A stretch of 11,963 nt of DNA from Treponema sp. UBA3649 (GTDB lineage Bacteria > Spirochaetota > Spirochaetia > Treponematales > Treponemataceae): assembly GCA_002373325.1 (NCBI GenBank), contig DFKI01000141.1:1-11963 (forward strand). The letters are read 5' to 3'. The position numbers and the translations under genes were made by a program. Shown here one piece after another: positions 1 through 6,860 of this stretch (within the stretch, counting starts at the first letter, position 1; the number at the start of each line of letters is the position of its first letter). The notes beneath the pieces are model-generated. The model was given only the letters and a program-made list of their open reading frames with translations. It was not told the origin of the DNA and did no database searches.

Positions 1-578
1 ACTGGGCTCAGAAAGGTGAGATTCCGGCTGGAAAAATCGGTACCGTCTGGCGTTTTAAGCGGTCAGAAATTGAAAAATGGGTTAATGAACGCCTTTCCTC
101 AAATACAAAGCCGGAAGAAGTAAATACTCCTGTTCGTGTTCGTAATATTCTTTCTCCCGAGCGCATTGTTTTTATCAATCGCACTACAAAGCATGACGCA
201 CTTGTCGAGCTGGCAACAAATCTTGCAACCGCTCCCCAGATTAAAGATGAAAAGGAACTGGTTTCCGGTATCCTGCAGCGTGAAGAACTGATGTCTACTG
301 CTGTTGGTCGTGGCATTGCCATTCCTCACGTCCGCCTTACATCTGTAACTGATCTGGTTATGAGTGTTGGAATCTGTAAGAACGATATCATTGACTTTCA
401 GCCGGTAGATGATGTGCCGGTACGTCTTTTGATTATGATTGCGGCGGCTCACAACCAGCACAGTTACTACCTGCAAACATTGTCCTTTTTCAGCACAAGG
501 CTCAGAAATTCTGATTTGCGCGAAGGACTTATGAAGGCCGAGACATCTTTGGACGCTTACAATCTGCTTTTGAAATAA
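1..578 (+). CDS. HTH-PTS IIA (PtsN-like) regulator, 3' part
   Basis: The reading frame is already open at the left edge (first full codon at base 3) and ends at TAA 576-578, so the start codon is outside the window. The first visible residues (WAQKGEIPAGKIGTVWRFKR, then SEIEKWV) match the second half of an excisionase/MerR-type winged HTH (HTH_17). From about residue 50 a PTS EIIA fructose/Ntr domain follows. Its phosphorylatable histidine is probably the one in GRGIAIPH, codon 327-329. The C-terminal end is complete. No IIB, IIC, HPr or EI gene is present here. Family knowledge: spirochaetes such as T. pallidum keep PtsN-type IIA proteins without sugar permeases, which suggests a regulatory role. 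I infer a DNA-binding protein tuned by phosphorylation of its IIA domain. The gene is followed only by a weak A/T hairpin (586-601), so transcription may read on to the terminator after the tRNA gene. Confidence 0.85.
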   Translation, partial: WAQKGEIPAGKIGTVWRFKRSEIEKWVNERLSSNTKPEEVNTPVRVRNILSPERIVFINRTTKHDALVELATNLATAPQIKDEKELVSGILQREELMSTAVGRGIAIPHVRLTSVTDLVMSVGICKNDIIDFQPVDDVPVRLLIMIAAAHNQHSYYLQTLSFFSTRLRNSDLREGLMKAETSLDAYNLLLK

Positions 579-623
579 AAGGACTGATTTTCAAAAAAAT
601 CTTCAAAAAATGAGATTTTGCTA

Positions 624-652
624 TTGACACAAACGATTTAAAAATATATTAT
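624..652 (+). promoter_or_regulatory. sigma70-type promoter of tRNA-Lys
   Basis: A perfect -35 box TTGACA (624-629) is separated by 17 nt from TATTAT (647-652), which matches the -10 consensus at 5 of 6 positions. Transcription would start near 659, about 17 nt before the tRNA. Two A-tracts upstream (593-599 and 605-610) have centres about one helical turn apart, and the second lies in the usual UP-element zone. Confidence 0.8.
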
Positions 653-675
653 TAAAATACTTCAAACGAAGCGAT

Positions 676-748
676 GGGCTATTAGCTCAGTAGGTAGAGC
701 AACGCCCTTTTAAGGCGTGGGTCTGCAGTTCGAATCTGCAATAGCTCA
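676..748 (+). tRNA. tRNA-Lys(TTT)
   Basis: The 73-nt sequence folds as a full cloverleaf. The acceptor stem GGGCTAT pairs with ATAGCTC, the D stem GCTC with GAGC, the anticodon stem ACGCC with GGCGT, and the T stem TGCAG with CTGCA around a TTCGAAT loop. The anticodon loop CTTTTAA places TTT at 709-711, so it decodes AAA and AAG lysine codons. The discriminator base is A748. CCA is not encoded (the next bases are TT), so the 3' end must be added by the CCA-adding enzyme. It has its own promoter and terminator and appears to be a single-gene unit. Confidence 0.97.
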
Positions 749-751
749 TTC

Positions 752-781
752 AAGCATCCGTAAATCGGGTGCTTTTTTTTT
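752..781 (+). terminator. rho-independent terminator after tRNA-Lys
   Basis: AAGCATCCG (752-760) pairs with CGGGTGCTT (766-774) with one G-T wobble around a 5-nt loop, and the stem runs directly into a T run ending at 781. It works only on the plus strand. Read the other way there is no T run after the hairpin. Confidence 0.9.
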
Positions 782-915
782 CCCACAATCAGACACAACT
801 TTCCCATTGCCGGACCTGTAATTGCATAGCGTTCCCTGACACTGAACTCACCATGACAAGCCTTTTTTGAGAGTCGCGTGGAAATGGCATTTTTTGTGAA
901 AGTCGAGTTGTTTCC
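782..915. other. intergenic stretch, possible dispersed repeat
   Basis: This 134-nt gap lies between the tRNA terminator and the stop codon of the minus-strand GH57-like gene. It looks less A/T-rich than the other gaps. On the minus strand it holds a 33-codon frame, ATG at 888-890 to TGA at 789-791, starting MPFPRDSQKR, with no Shine-Dalgarno sequence before the ATG. A second minus-strand frame is also open apart from one TGA (848-850). I have a vague impression that similar short intergenic frames recur in Treponema genomes but cannot confirm it. I see no clear terminator for the minus-strand genes here. Confidence 0.3.
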
Positions 916-2517
916 CTATTTCTTTACGCTGAAAACCTTGTATGTGAGCCAAGGAAAGACCGAATGTTTTTTCTCCAGCCCCGTAAGCCACTCCGTGCTG
1001 ACTGTATTGCTTGCAAGAGCGTCAAAGACAAGCGAAAACGAAGTGATGAAATCCTTGAACTCCTGTGCGGCTCTGTCGGGCAGATTTCCCTCCTGAATCA
1101 TCACGGGCCAGTCGCTTGATTGAGCTAGAAGCACCTCCCTGGCTCCCATGTTCAAAAGACGCGCCTTAAGACCGGTCTCCATCGGGAATCTTTCGGCAAG
1201 ATGAATCATCCTTTCGGTCGCTTTTCTCACATAACGGACCATCCAGTTGTTGCTTCCGTCAATCAGATTCTCACCATACCCCTCACCGGCAGCAGAACAC
1301 GGATAAGGAGAAATCTTTTTCAGGCTGAACTGTCTGTCCAGACTGTCACGGCAAAGCGAAAGTGTAAAAGGCTTCTCGGATGCGGAAATCCTTATGACTT
1401 CCTCAAGAAAATCAAGCCCCTCGTGCCATGCCTCGCCCAAAAGACGCGAAGGAATCACGCAGACAAGAAGTGGCGAAATCTCACCCATTTTTTCGGACGC
1501 CACATCAAGCCTTTCTGATTTTTCCCGGCAGAATCTTCTAGCATCCTCTTTCACCTGCTCAAGGGCACTTTTTCCGTCATAGAACACGCCGTCCCCTTCA
1601 CCGCACCCCTTTGACCAGTATTTGAACCCGGTCTCAAGCCTCATGTTTCCCTCTCCCAAAAATCCGTCCAGCTCATCAACCGGAAGCTCATATCCCAAAT
1701 CACGCTCCTGGCTCCTGTAAACTGGGTTCTGCATGAATCCGTCGGAGGATGTGATTTCGGAAGGAGTAAAAGGATCCGATGAAAAAAGCACAAGGGAATT
1801 GTTGGTTCTAACAGGCTCAAAGATGCCGTTGCTTTCCGAAAGATTCACGTCCTTGGAAAAAAGAACCGACCTTGCGTCAAGTACCGTATAGTTTATGCCG
1901 TATGAGCGCAGAATTTTGTCGAATCCCTTTGCCCAGCCCTGCATCGGCAGATAAAACCCGTCCCCGGTCTCTCCGAAGAAAAACCTCGATGCCCGGATTC
2001 CGTTCTCCACCTGTGCGTTCACTGATTCCGGCAAATCAGCCATGTGCGGAAGATACGAGTATGTCGCAGCCGTGGGGATTATCTCAAGATATTTTTTTTC
2101 TGAAAAGAACCGGATTGCAGGAAGAACCCTCATGCCGTAGACTTCCGTAAACAAGCGTCTGATTTCCTGAAGATTTTGCAGAGTTCCGTTCACAAGATTG
2201 ATGACGGCATCATTTCCCACATTGCGATCAAGCTCCCTTTTTCCAAATGCAATCCTCTGGTCAAGGTATGAGACATATCCTTTCTGAAGCTCCGGATTCT
2301 CAAGCATCTCACAAACAAGGGGACTTATCACAAGGCCAAGCTTGAAATCCACCGACTCCGACTCAAGTCTTTCCATCATCTGAAGCAGGGGAATATAGGT
2401 CTCCGTCATGGAAACAAAAATGGAAGCCGATGCCGCCTTGAAATCAGCGTCAGAGCCGTCATAATGCACATAGGCCTGATCCGCGACTATTACGAACGAA
2501 AGTTTTTTTTCGGACAC
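916..2517 (-). CDS. GH57/DUF1957 branching-enzyme-fold protein, catalytic residues degenerate
   Basis: This 533-aa protein starts at GTG 2515-2517. Similarity to GH57 alpha-1,4-glucan branching enzymes (AmyC/TK1436 type) is visible along the whole chain: KLGLVISPLVCEML (residues 59-72), GYVSYLDQRI (80-89), LEIIPTAATYSYLP (144-157), the GFYLPMQGW segment (187-195), and a helical C-terminal part with NNWMVRYVRKATERMI (423-438) and REVLLAQSSDWPVMIQEG (460-477). The catalytic centre is not conserved. The family's nucleophile motif LPECGY reads LPMQGW here (Glu to Met192). The acid motif DTELFGHWWFEG reads PSRLLGEAWHEG (Asp to Pro356). The N-terminal HxH motif is replaced by ADQAY. I infer a non-catalytic, perhaps glucan-binding or regulatory, protein. 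It lies 15 nt after the DUF4912 gene and is surely cotranscribed with it. Fold assignment is confident; function is unknown. Confidence 0.85.
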   Translation of the reverse strand: MSEKKLSFVIVADQAYVHYDGSDADFKAASASIFVSMTETYIPLLQMMERLESESVDFKLGLVISPLVCEMLENPELQKGYVSYLDQRIAFGKRELDRNVGNDAVINLVNGTLQNLQEIRRLFTEVYGMRVLPAIRFFSEKKYLEIIPTAATYSYLPHMADLPESVNAQVENGIRASRFFFGETGDGFYLPMQGWAKGFDKILRSYGINYTVLDARSVLFSKDVNLSESNGIFEPVRTNNSLVLFSSDPFTPSEITSSDGFMQNPVYRSQERDLGYELPVDELDGFLGEGNMRLETGFKYWSKGCGEGDGVFYDGKSALEQVKEDARRFCREKSERLDVASEKMGEISPLLVCVIPSRLLGEAWHEGLDFLEEVIRISASEKPFTLSLCRDSLDRQFSLKKISPYPCSAAGEGYGENLIDGSNNWMVRYVRKATERMIHLAERFPMETGLKARLLNMGAREVLLAQSSDWPVMIQEGNLPDRAAQEFKDFITSFSLVFDALASNTVSTEWLTGLEKKHSVFPWLTYKVFSVKK

Positions 2518-2524
2518 TTTTTTA

Positions 2525-2533
2525 CTCCTACCT
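2525..2533 (-). promoter_or_regulatory. ribosome binding site supporting the GTG start
   Basis: On the minus strand AGGTAGGAG ends 7 nt before GTG 2517-2515. The AGGAG core is a strong Shine-Dalgarno sequence at ideal spacing, which fixes this rare-type start. It touches the TGA stop of the preceding DUF4912 gene, so translation of the two is probably coupled. Confidence 0.8.
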
Positions 2534-3195
2534 CAAGAAAATGACTGCCTGTGATTTTTGAAATTCCGTCTCAGAAGCTCATCCATTCCGGAAAGACGCA
2601 CAAGCTCGGACATCTCAAGTTTTTTGCCGGGCTGAAAATCCGCCACACACTCGCTTTCAAAAGGAATCTCCATTCTCCTGGTATATGCAAGAACCCTCGG
2701 CTCAGCACCCTCAATCCTGCACTTCAAGTTGATTATTACATATCTGCGTCCGGACGGAATCAGCACGTACTGCTCACGGTCGTCCTTGGAAATCTGTATG
2801 TCAAAGGAATCCACCGGTGTCTCGTCGCTCGCCGAGTCAAAAAATGCTATGTGGAGGAAAAATCCCTCGAACTCAAGCCTGGAAGTAATCGCCTCAAATT
2901 CCTGCGCGCTGTAATCCCAATATACGAACGCCCACGCCGGATTTCTAAGGACAGCATAAATCTGCGTCTCATTGTATGTCTTCGGAAGAAAATCGGGAAC
3001 GTCAACCTCCGACTCCTCCATCTGCTCATCGTCCGCCTCTGATTCAAGTTCCTGAGCCACCTCAAGCAGCTCCCCAATTATAAAACGACGGCTTAAATTC
3101 TCAGGTATGTCTATGCCAAATTCATAGGCAAGCGAAATCAAATCCGCTGTGGAAATTGATTCCAGATACTGCCGCGACAAATTTTTCTCTTCCAT
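2533..3195 (-). CDS. DUF4912 protein with SAP/Rho-N-like N-terminus
   Basis: This 220-aa protein starts at ATG 3193-3195. Residues about 12-46 (STADLISLAYEFGIDIPENL and what follows) resemble the helix-extended-loop-helix of SAP/Rho N-terminal domains. An acidic linker (about 51-68) follows. The DUF4912 core starts around residue 70 with LPKTYNETQIYAVLRNPAWA and FVYWDYS, typical of the family, and ends near a predicted beta-rich region with YVLIPSGRRYVIINLKCR (about 143-160). The chain has no signal peptide or membrane segment, so it is probably cytoplasmic. From memory, DUF4912 domains occur next to or fused with DUF1957/GH57 proteins, and the gene immediately downstream is exactly such a protein. 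The two probably work together, but what they do is not known. Confidence 0.8.
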   Translation of the reverse strand: MEEKNLSRQYLESISTADLISLAYEFGIDIPENLSRRFIIGELLEVAQELESEADDEQMEESEVDVPDFLPKTYNETQIYAVLRNPAWAFVYWDYSAQEFEAITSRLEFEGFFLHIAFFDSASDETPVDSFDIQISKDDREQYVLIPSGRRYVIINLKCRIEGAEPRVLAYTRRMEIPFESECVADFQPGKKLEMSELVRLSGMDELLRRNFKNHRQSFS

Positions 3196-3204
3196 GATTC
3201 ATCC

Positions 3205-3233
3205 ATAATCGCTAAATTCGCCAATAATGTCAA
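3205..3233 (-). promoter_or_regulatory. promoter candidate for DUF4912-GH57 unit
   Basis: On the minus strand a perfect TTGACA (3228-3233) is followed after 17 nt by GATTAT (3205-3210), which matches the -10 consensus at 4 of 6 positions. The predicted start of transcription falls only a few bases before ATG 3195, giving a leaderless or nearly leaderless mRNA. A weak GGAT lies 5 nt before the ATG but would be within or upstream of the predicted start. Confidence 0.5.
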
Positions 3234-3300
3234 GGGGATGAGGAAAGGAGTTAGAAGTCAGGAAGCAGGGGAAAATGACGGTGAAATAAATTTGTAAAAA

Positions 3301-4182
3301 TCAGCTAAAAAGCCTCGCGCAGTTCTCGTCCACAGTGCGGCATAAATCCTCCACCGACACACCACGGATTTCCGAAATGAATTCATAAGTGTGCCTTATG
3401 TAAAGCGGTGTGTTTGGCTTTCCACGCATGGGAACAGGAGCAAGATACGGTGCGTCGGTCTCAAGAAGAAGCCTGTCCCCTGGGATGAAGCGGATTAAAT
3501 CACGCATCGCATCCATGTTTCTTTTTTTCGTGTAGGTGACTGCCCCTCCCAAAGCGATGTACCAGCCCCGGTCCAAAAATGCCTTTGCCTCATCCTTGCC
3601 GTAAGAAAAACAGTGCACGACACCATTTGAAAATCCGGCCTCGTCCATGCAGGAAACAGTGCCGTCAAAAGCATCCCTTGAATGAACGATTACCGGAAGA
3701 TTGAGTTTTTCCGCAAGCCCCATCTGCATGATAAAAAGCTCCCTCTCAGCCTCAAGCATCTCTGAATCAAAACCGCCGTCCCTTTCCGAAGAGTTCCAGT
3801 GATGGTCCAGCCCGCACTCACCGATCGCCGCAAGTCCATGAAATTTCCCGGAAGATTTTTCAGCGGCAAGATTTTTAAAATCCTCAATCTGTTTTTCAAG
3901 GACCTCCACGCATTTTTTTCTGTCCCGAATTTCATCCTCATCCGGCCAGATTCCGGCGGAAAAAAACATGAAGCTCTTAACGTCCGACTCAAGTTCCGCA
4001 TTCCCCAAAAGCGAGAGACTTTTTTCCACGAACGAAAATCTGGGCAAAAGGTCATCACACTTAGTTCCGATGTCCATCATAAAAAACGGATTGTATGAGG
4101 CAGCCTCCCTGAAAAAATCAGCACCCTTTTCGGCATCCCCCCCGGTCATGTTCAAAAAATGAAAATGCGTGTCGCTAAACAT
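3301..4182 (-). CDS. TatD-family metal-dependent hydrolase/DNase
   Basis: TatD-type amidohydrolase-fold nuclease, 293 aa from the preferred start. Visible motifs in order: FSDTHFHFL at the N-terminus (metal HxH), AIGECGLDHHW (the GExGLD metal glutamate), LPVIVHSRDAF (metal His), VVHCFSYG (metal His), then ALGGAVTYTKK and the diagnostic LLLETDAPYLAPVPMRGKPN (catalytic Asp). All expected ligands are present and the length is slightly above the usual 255-270 aa, so an active enzyme is likely. Family roles are 3'-5' DNA exonuclease or D-aminoacyl-tRNA deacylase-like activity in DNA repair and turnover. An ATG four codons upstream (4192-4194) has no usable Shine-Dalgarno sequence. The ATG at 4180-4182 has GGAGG at 5-nt spacing and was chosen. 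It is the last gene of the six-gene operon, 24 nt after mutS2. Confidence 0.9.
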   Translation of the reverse strand: MFSDTHFHFLNMTGGDAEKGADFFREAASYNPFFMMDIGTKCDDLLPRFSFVEKSLSLLGNAELESDVKSFMFFSAGIWPDEDEIRDRKKCVEVLEKQIEDFKNLAAEKSSGKFHGLAAIGECGLDHHWNSSERDGGFDSEMLEAERELFIMQMGLAEKLNLPVIVHSRDAFDGTVSCMDEAGFSNGVVHCFSYGKDEAKAFLDRGWYIALGGAVTYTKKRNMDAMRDLIRFIPGDRLLLETDAPYLAPVPMRGKPNTPLYIRHTYEFISEIRGVSVEDLCRTVDENCARLFS

Positions 4183-4187
4183 CAAGT

Positions 4188-4192
4188 CCTCC
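4188..4192 (-). promoter_or_regulatory. GGAGG ribosome binding site deciding the tatD start
   Basis: GGAGG on the minus strand ends 5 nt before ATG 4182-4180. It overlaps the alternative upstream ATG codon region (4192-4194), which has only GGGGGAA directly against it, so the downstream start is favoured. Confidence 0.75.
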
Positions 4193-4206
4193 ATTTCCCC
4201 CAGATT

Positions 4207-6858
4207 TCACATCAGCGTAACATAGGTCTTTCCGCTACCACCGTCCTCAGGAGGCGCAAAGTGATAGTCCTTCACTCCCGGATAGTGCCCGAGATAATCC
4301 TGAACCGACTGCTGCAAGATTCCCAGTCCCTTTCCGTGGATAATGCTGAACGCCTTGAAATTGTAAATCAGGCAAAGGTCCAGTTGTCTCTCCAGAGCCT
4401 TCATCGCCTCTTCCTGCCTCATGCCCAAAAGCCGGAGCTCGAACACAGGCCGCTCGTCCTTTTCGAATTCAGTGGAAGTCTCAACGGAAACATCTGCCTT
4501 TAAAATCCGCGGCGGAGTTTTTACGGGAATCAATTCCTTTTTCTTTACGCTCATCCGCATGGAACCGAAAATCACAGTCCAGCTTCCGTCGTTGTTTTCT
4601 TTCTCAAGGATTCCCTTCATCCGATTTTTTCCCGCGTAAACTTCAGTTCCGGGAGAGAGCAAGGGCGATGAGAGTGAGAGAGAATTTTTTTCCGCAGATT
4701 TTTTGTCGCTTTTTGCAAGAGGCTTTATGTCCTGAACACTCGCAGATTTCAAGGCCTCGGCATTTGACATCCGCCTCTTTGTTTTTTTATTTGACGCTCC
4801 GGATTTTTCCCTCGCCTGCCTGATGAGCATTCCGTTCTCAGCAAAGCGTATCTCATCTTTTTCAAGCAGATTTTTTTCCTCGCTGATTTTTTCCTCCTGC
4901 GTACTGATTTCATCAAGCTGGGCCTCAATCTCCTCCTCCAGATCCGAAATGAAAGATTTTACCGAAAGAGTTTTTTCCCTGTTGATTTCCCCCTCGCGAA
5001 GCTCACGCACAAGATTTTCAAGACGGCTCCTTGCCTCGCTCAAAAATTCCGAGCTTTTGGAGTGCTCCCAGTTTTTAATCTCAAGTTCCTTTTCCTTGTT
5101 CGCGATTCCTTTTTTCTCAAGACGAAGACGCAAATCCTCAAGCCGTCTTTCCTCCGACCTTTGTTTTTGAAGCATGGAATCAAGCTCTGCATGTTTCGCC
5201 GTAAGTCCCTGAATCAAAGCGCTCACGTCAGCCTGCTCGCTTGCAATATAACGCCTCGCATTTTCCACCACATCGCTTCTCAGTCCTGAGCGGAGGGCAA
5301 TGTCAATCGCGTGGGACTCACCCGGCACACCCATGAGGAGCCTGTACGTCGGAGCCATTGTCTCAGCGGAATATTCCATGGAGGCATTCGTGCAAAGAGG
5401 ATTCGTGTATCCGTAGTTCTTCAAGATTCCGTGATGGGTCGTAACCACAACAAAAGATTTTCTTTCAATCAAAGTGTCCAGCACCGACATCGCGATTGCA
5501 CCTCCCTCAAGAGGATCGGTTCCGCTTCCAAGCTCATCCAAAAGCAAAAGGGACCTGTCATCCGCGTGTTCAATCATGGCCGCGATTTTTTTCATGTGGC
5601 TTGAAAATGTGCTCAGGGACTCATCAATGGACTGCTCGTCGCCTATGTCCGCGAAGACCGATGAAAAATAAGGAAGCCTCGTTCCCTCCATTGCAGGCAC
5701 CGGAAATCCCGCTTGATTCATCAAGGAAAAGAGCGCGATTGTTTTTAGCGTGACAGTTTTTCCACCAGTGTTCGGTCCCGTCACAATCATCACGCGTTTT
5801 CCGTCCATAAATCTTATGTCCACGGGAACTGCCTTGCTTCCCAAAAGAGGATGACGTGCCTGAAGAATTACGGGCGGCTCAAGATTCAAATCCGCAGTCT
5901 CCGCAAAGACCCCCTGCACCATTCCCTGATAGACGGATGCCGCAAAAGTAACGTCAAGCTCCAGCATCGCCTCGTGACATGAATAAAAGTCCTCCCGGAA
6001 CTCACCCAAAGAAAAAGTAAGCTCACGGAAGATTCTTCCCATCTCCGCCTGAAGCTCATACTCCGCCTGGATTATCTCATTGTTCGCGCGAACGATTTCC
6101 TCCGGCTCAATGTAAACTGTCTGTCCGCTTCCGCTCACCTCATGCACGATTCCGCGAATCTCACCGCGACGGTCGCTCCTTACGGCAATGAGTTCCCTGT
6201 CCTGTCTGTACACCGGAACAGTTGACTGCAATGCGGAGGCAAGGGACGGATCGGAGACATAGCGTCGAACAGCTGAGTCCACATCCTTTTTCAAAGACGC
6301 AATCCTTGACCTTATGCTCCTAAGTGACGGCAGGTCTCGTATCTCACCGTCCTCCGAAATCACCGAAAAGATTTTTTCCCTCGCAGATTTTAAAGAAGGC
6401 ATGTTTGAGGCAATCTCAAAAAGAGTCGGAATCTCCATCTCGCCTGCGGCAGAAACGAGCGATGAAGAGGCATCCTCCGACGACGAGCAGAAAATACCCA
6501 GCGCAAAAATCTGGTCCTGCGAAAGACATGCACCGTCCTTTCCCAAAAGCGGAAAAAGATTTTTTACCTCAGGCCATCCGTGCATACACTGGGCTCTTCC
6601 AGAATGTCTGTAGACGCTCCACTCACGGCCAAGTTTTTTCAGCCGCTCCACCTTGGTCTCATCCGAAGAGCTTTCCCTTTTCAAAAGAAGACTGCGGCCT
6701 TCCTCACTCACGCACTTTCCTGCCACCTCGTCCCTGATTCTGTAAAAATCAAGTTCCCTCGCAACATCACCACGCAGAAAAAAATCGCGCGACTCATCCT
6801 CCAATTTTTCTTCCTCAAATATTTCTTCCGTTTTGTCTTCCATAAATTTAAATTCCAT
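4207..6858 (-). CDS. mutS2: MutS2 family ATPase with Smr domain
   Basis: This 883-aa protein is about 100 residues longer than typical MutS2. After the N-terminal core and clamp (EVSGSGQTVYIEPEEIV, 240-256) comes the ABC-type ATPase: Walker A GPNTGGKT (361-368), Walker B LLLLDE (437-442), the signature-like DELGSGTDPLEGGA and the switch TTHHG. A charged coiled coil covers about 545-690, then a KOW-like segment (737-778), then a C-terminal Smr domain (806-883) with HGKGLG (841-846). Known family roles are suppression of recombination and rescue of collided ribosomes. The Smr LDLRG motif reads LRLLG here. The start lies 2 nt after the HAD stop with only weak Shine-Dalgarno support; ATG 6841-6843 (Met6) is an alternative. 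Translation is probably coupled to the upstream gene. Confidence 0.95.
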   Translation of the reverse strand: MEFKFMEDKTEEIFEEEKLEDESRDFFLRGDVARELDFYRIRDEVAGKCVSEEGRSLLLKRESSSDETKVERLKKLGREWSVYRHSGRAQCMHGWPEVKNLFPLLGKDGACLSQDQIFALGIFCSSSEDASSSLVSAAGEMEIPTLFEIASNMPSLKSAREKIFSVISEDGEIRDLPSLRSIRSRIASLKKDVDSAVRRYVSDPSLASALQSTVPVYRQDRELIAVRSDRRGEIRGIVHEVSGSGQTVYIEPEEIVRANNEIIQAEYELQAEMGRIFRELTFSLGEFREDFYSCHEAMLELDVTFAASVYQGMVQGVFAETADLNLEPPVILQARHPLLGSKAVPVDIRFMDGKRVMIVTGPNTGGKTVTLKTIALFSLMNQAGFPVPAMEGTRLPYFSSVFADIGDEQSIDESLSTFSSHMKKIAAMIEHADDRSLLLLDELGSGTDPLEGGAIAMSVLDTLIERKSFVVVTTHHGILKNYGYTNPLCTNASMEYSAETMAPTYRLLMGVPGESHAIDIALRSGLRSDVVENARRYIASEQADVSALIQGLTAKHAELDSMLQKQRSEERRLEDLRLRLEKKGIANKEKELEIKNWEHSKSSEFLSEARSRLENLVRELREGEINREKTLSVKSFISDLEEEIEAQLDEISTQEEKISEEKNLLEKDEIRFAENGMLIRQAREKSGASNKKTKRRMSNAEALKSASVQDIKPLAKSDKKSAEKNSLSLSSPLLSPGTEVYAGKNRMKGILEKENNDGSWTVIFGSMRMSVKKKELIPVKTPPRILKADVSVETSTEFEKDERPVFELRLLGMRQEEAMKALERQLDLCLIYNFKAFSIIHGKGLGILQQSVQDYLGHYPGVKDYHFAPPEDGGSGKTYVTLM

Positions 6859-6860
6859 CT

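Noticed and set aside
1..100. Excisionase-like HTH as a sign of a prophage or integrated element
   Set aside because: The HTH is continuous with a PTS IIA domain, and no integrase, attachment repeat or other mobile gene is present. The tRNA genes show no flanking duplicated end.
586..601. GATTTT-CAAA-AAAATC hairpin after the HTH-IIA gene
   Set aside because: All but two stem pairs are A-T and no T run follows, so it is unlikely to be an intrinsic terminator.
2551..3042. Plus-strand open frame of 163 codons
   Set aside because: It is antisense to the DUF4912 gene, whose protein has family motifs; the plus frame shows none.
4192..4194. Upstream ATG of the TatD gene as start
   Set aside because: It has no Shine-Dalgarno sequence at workable distance, while the ATG four codons later has GGAGG at 5 nt.
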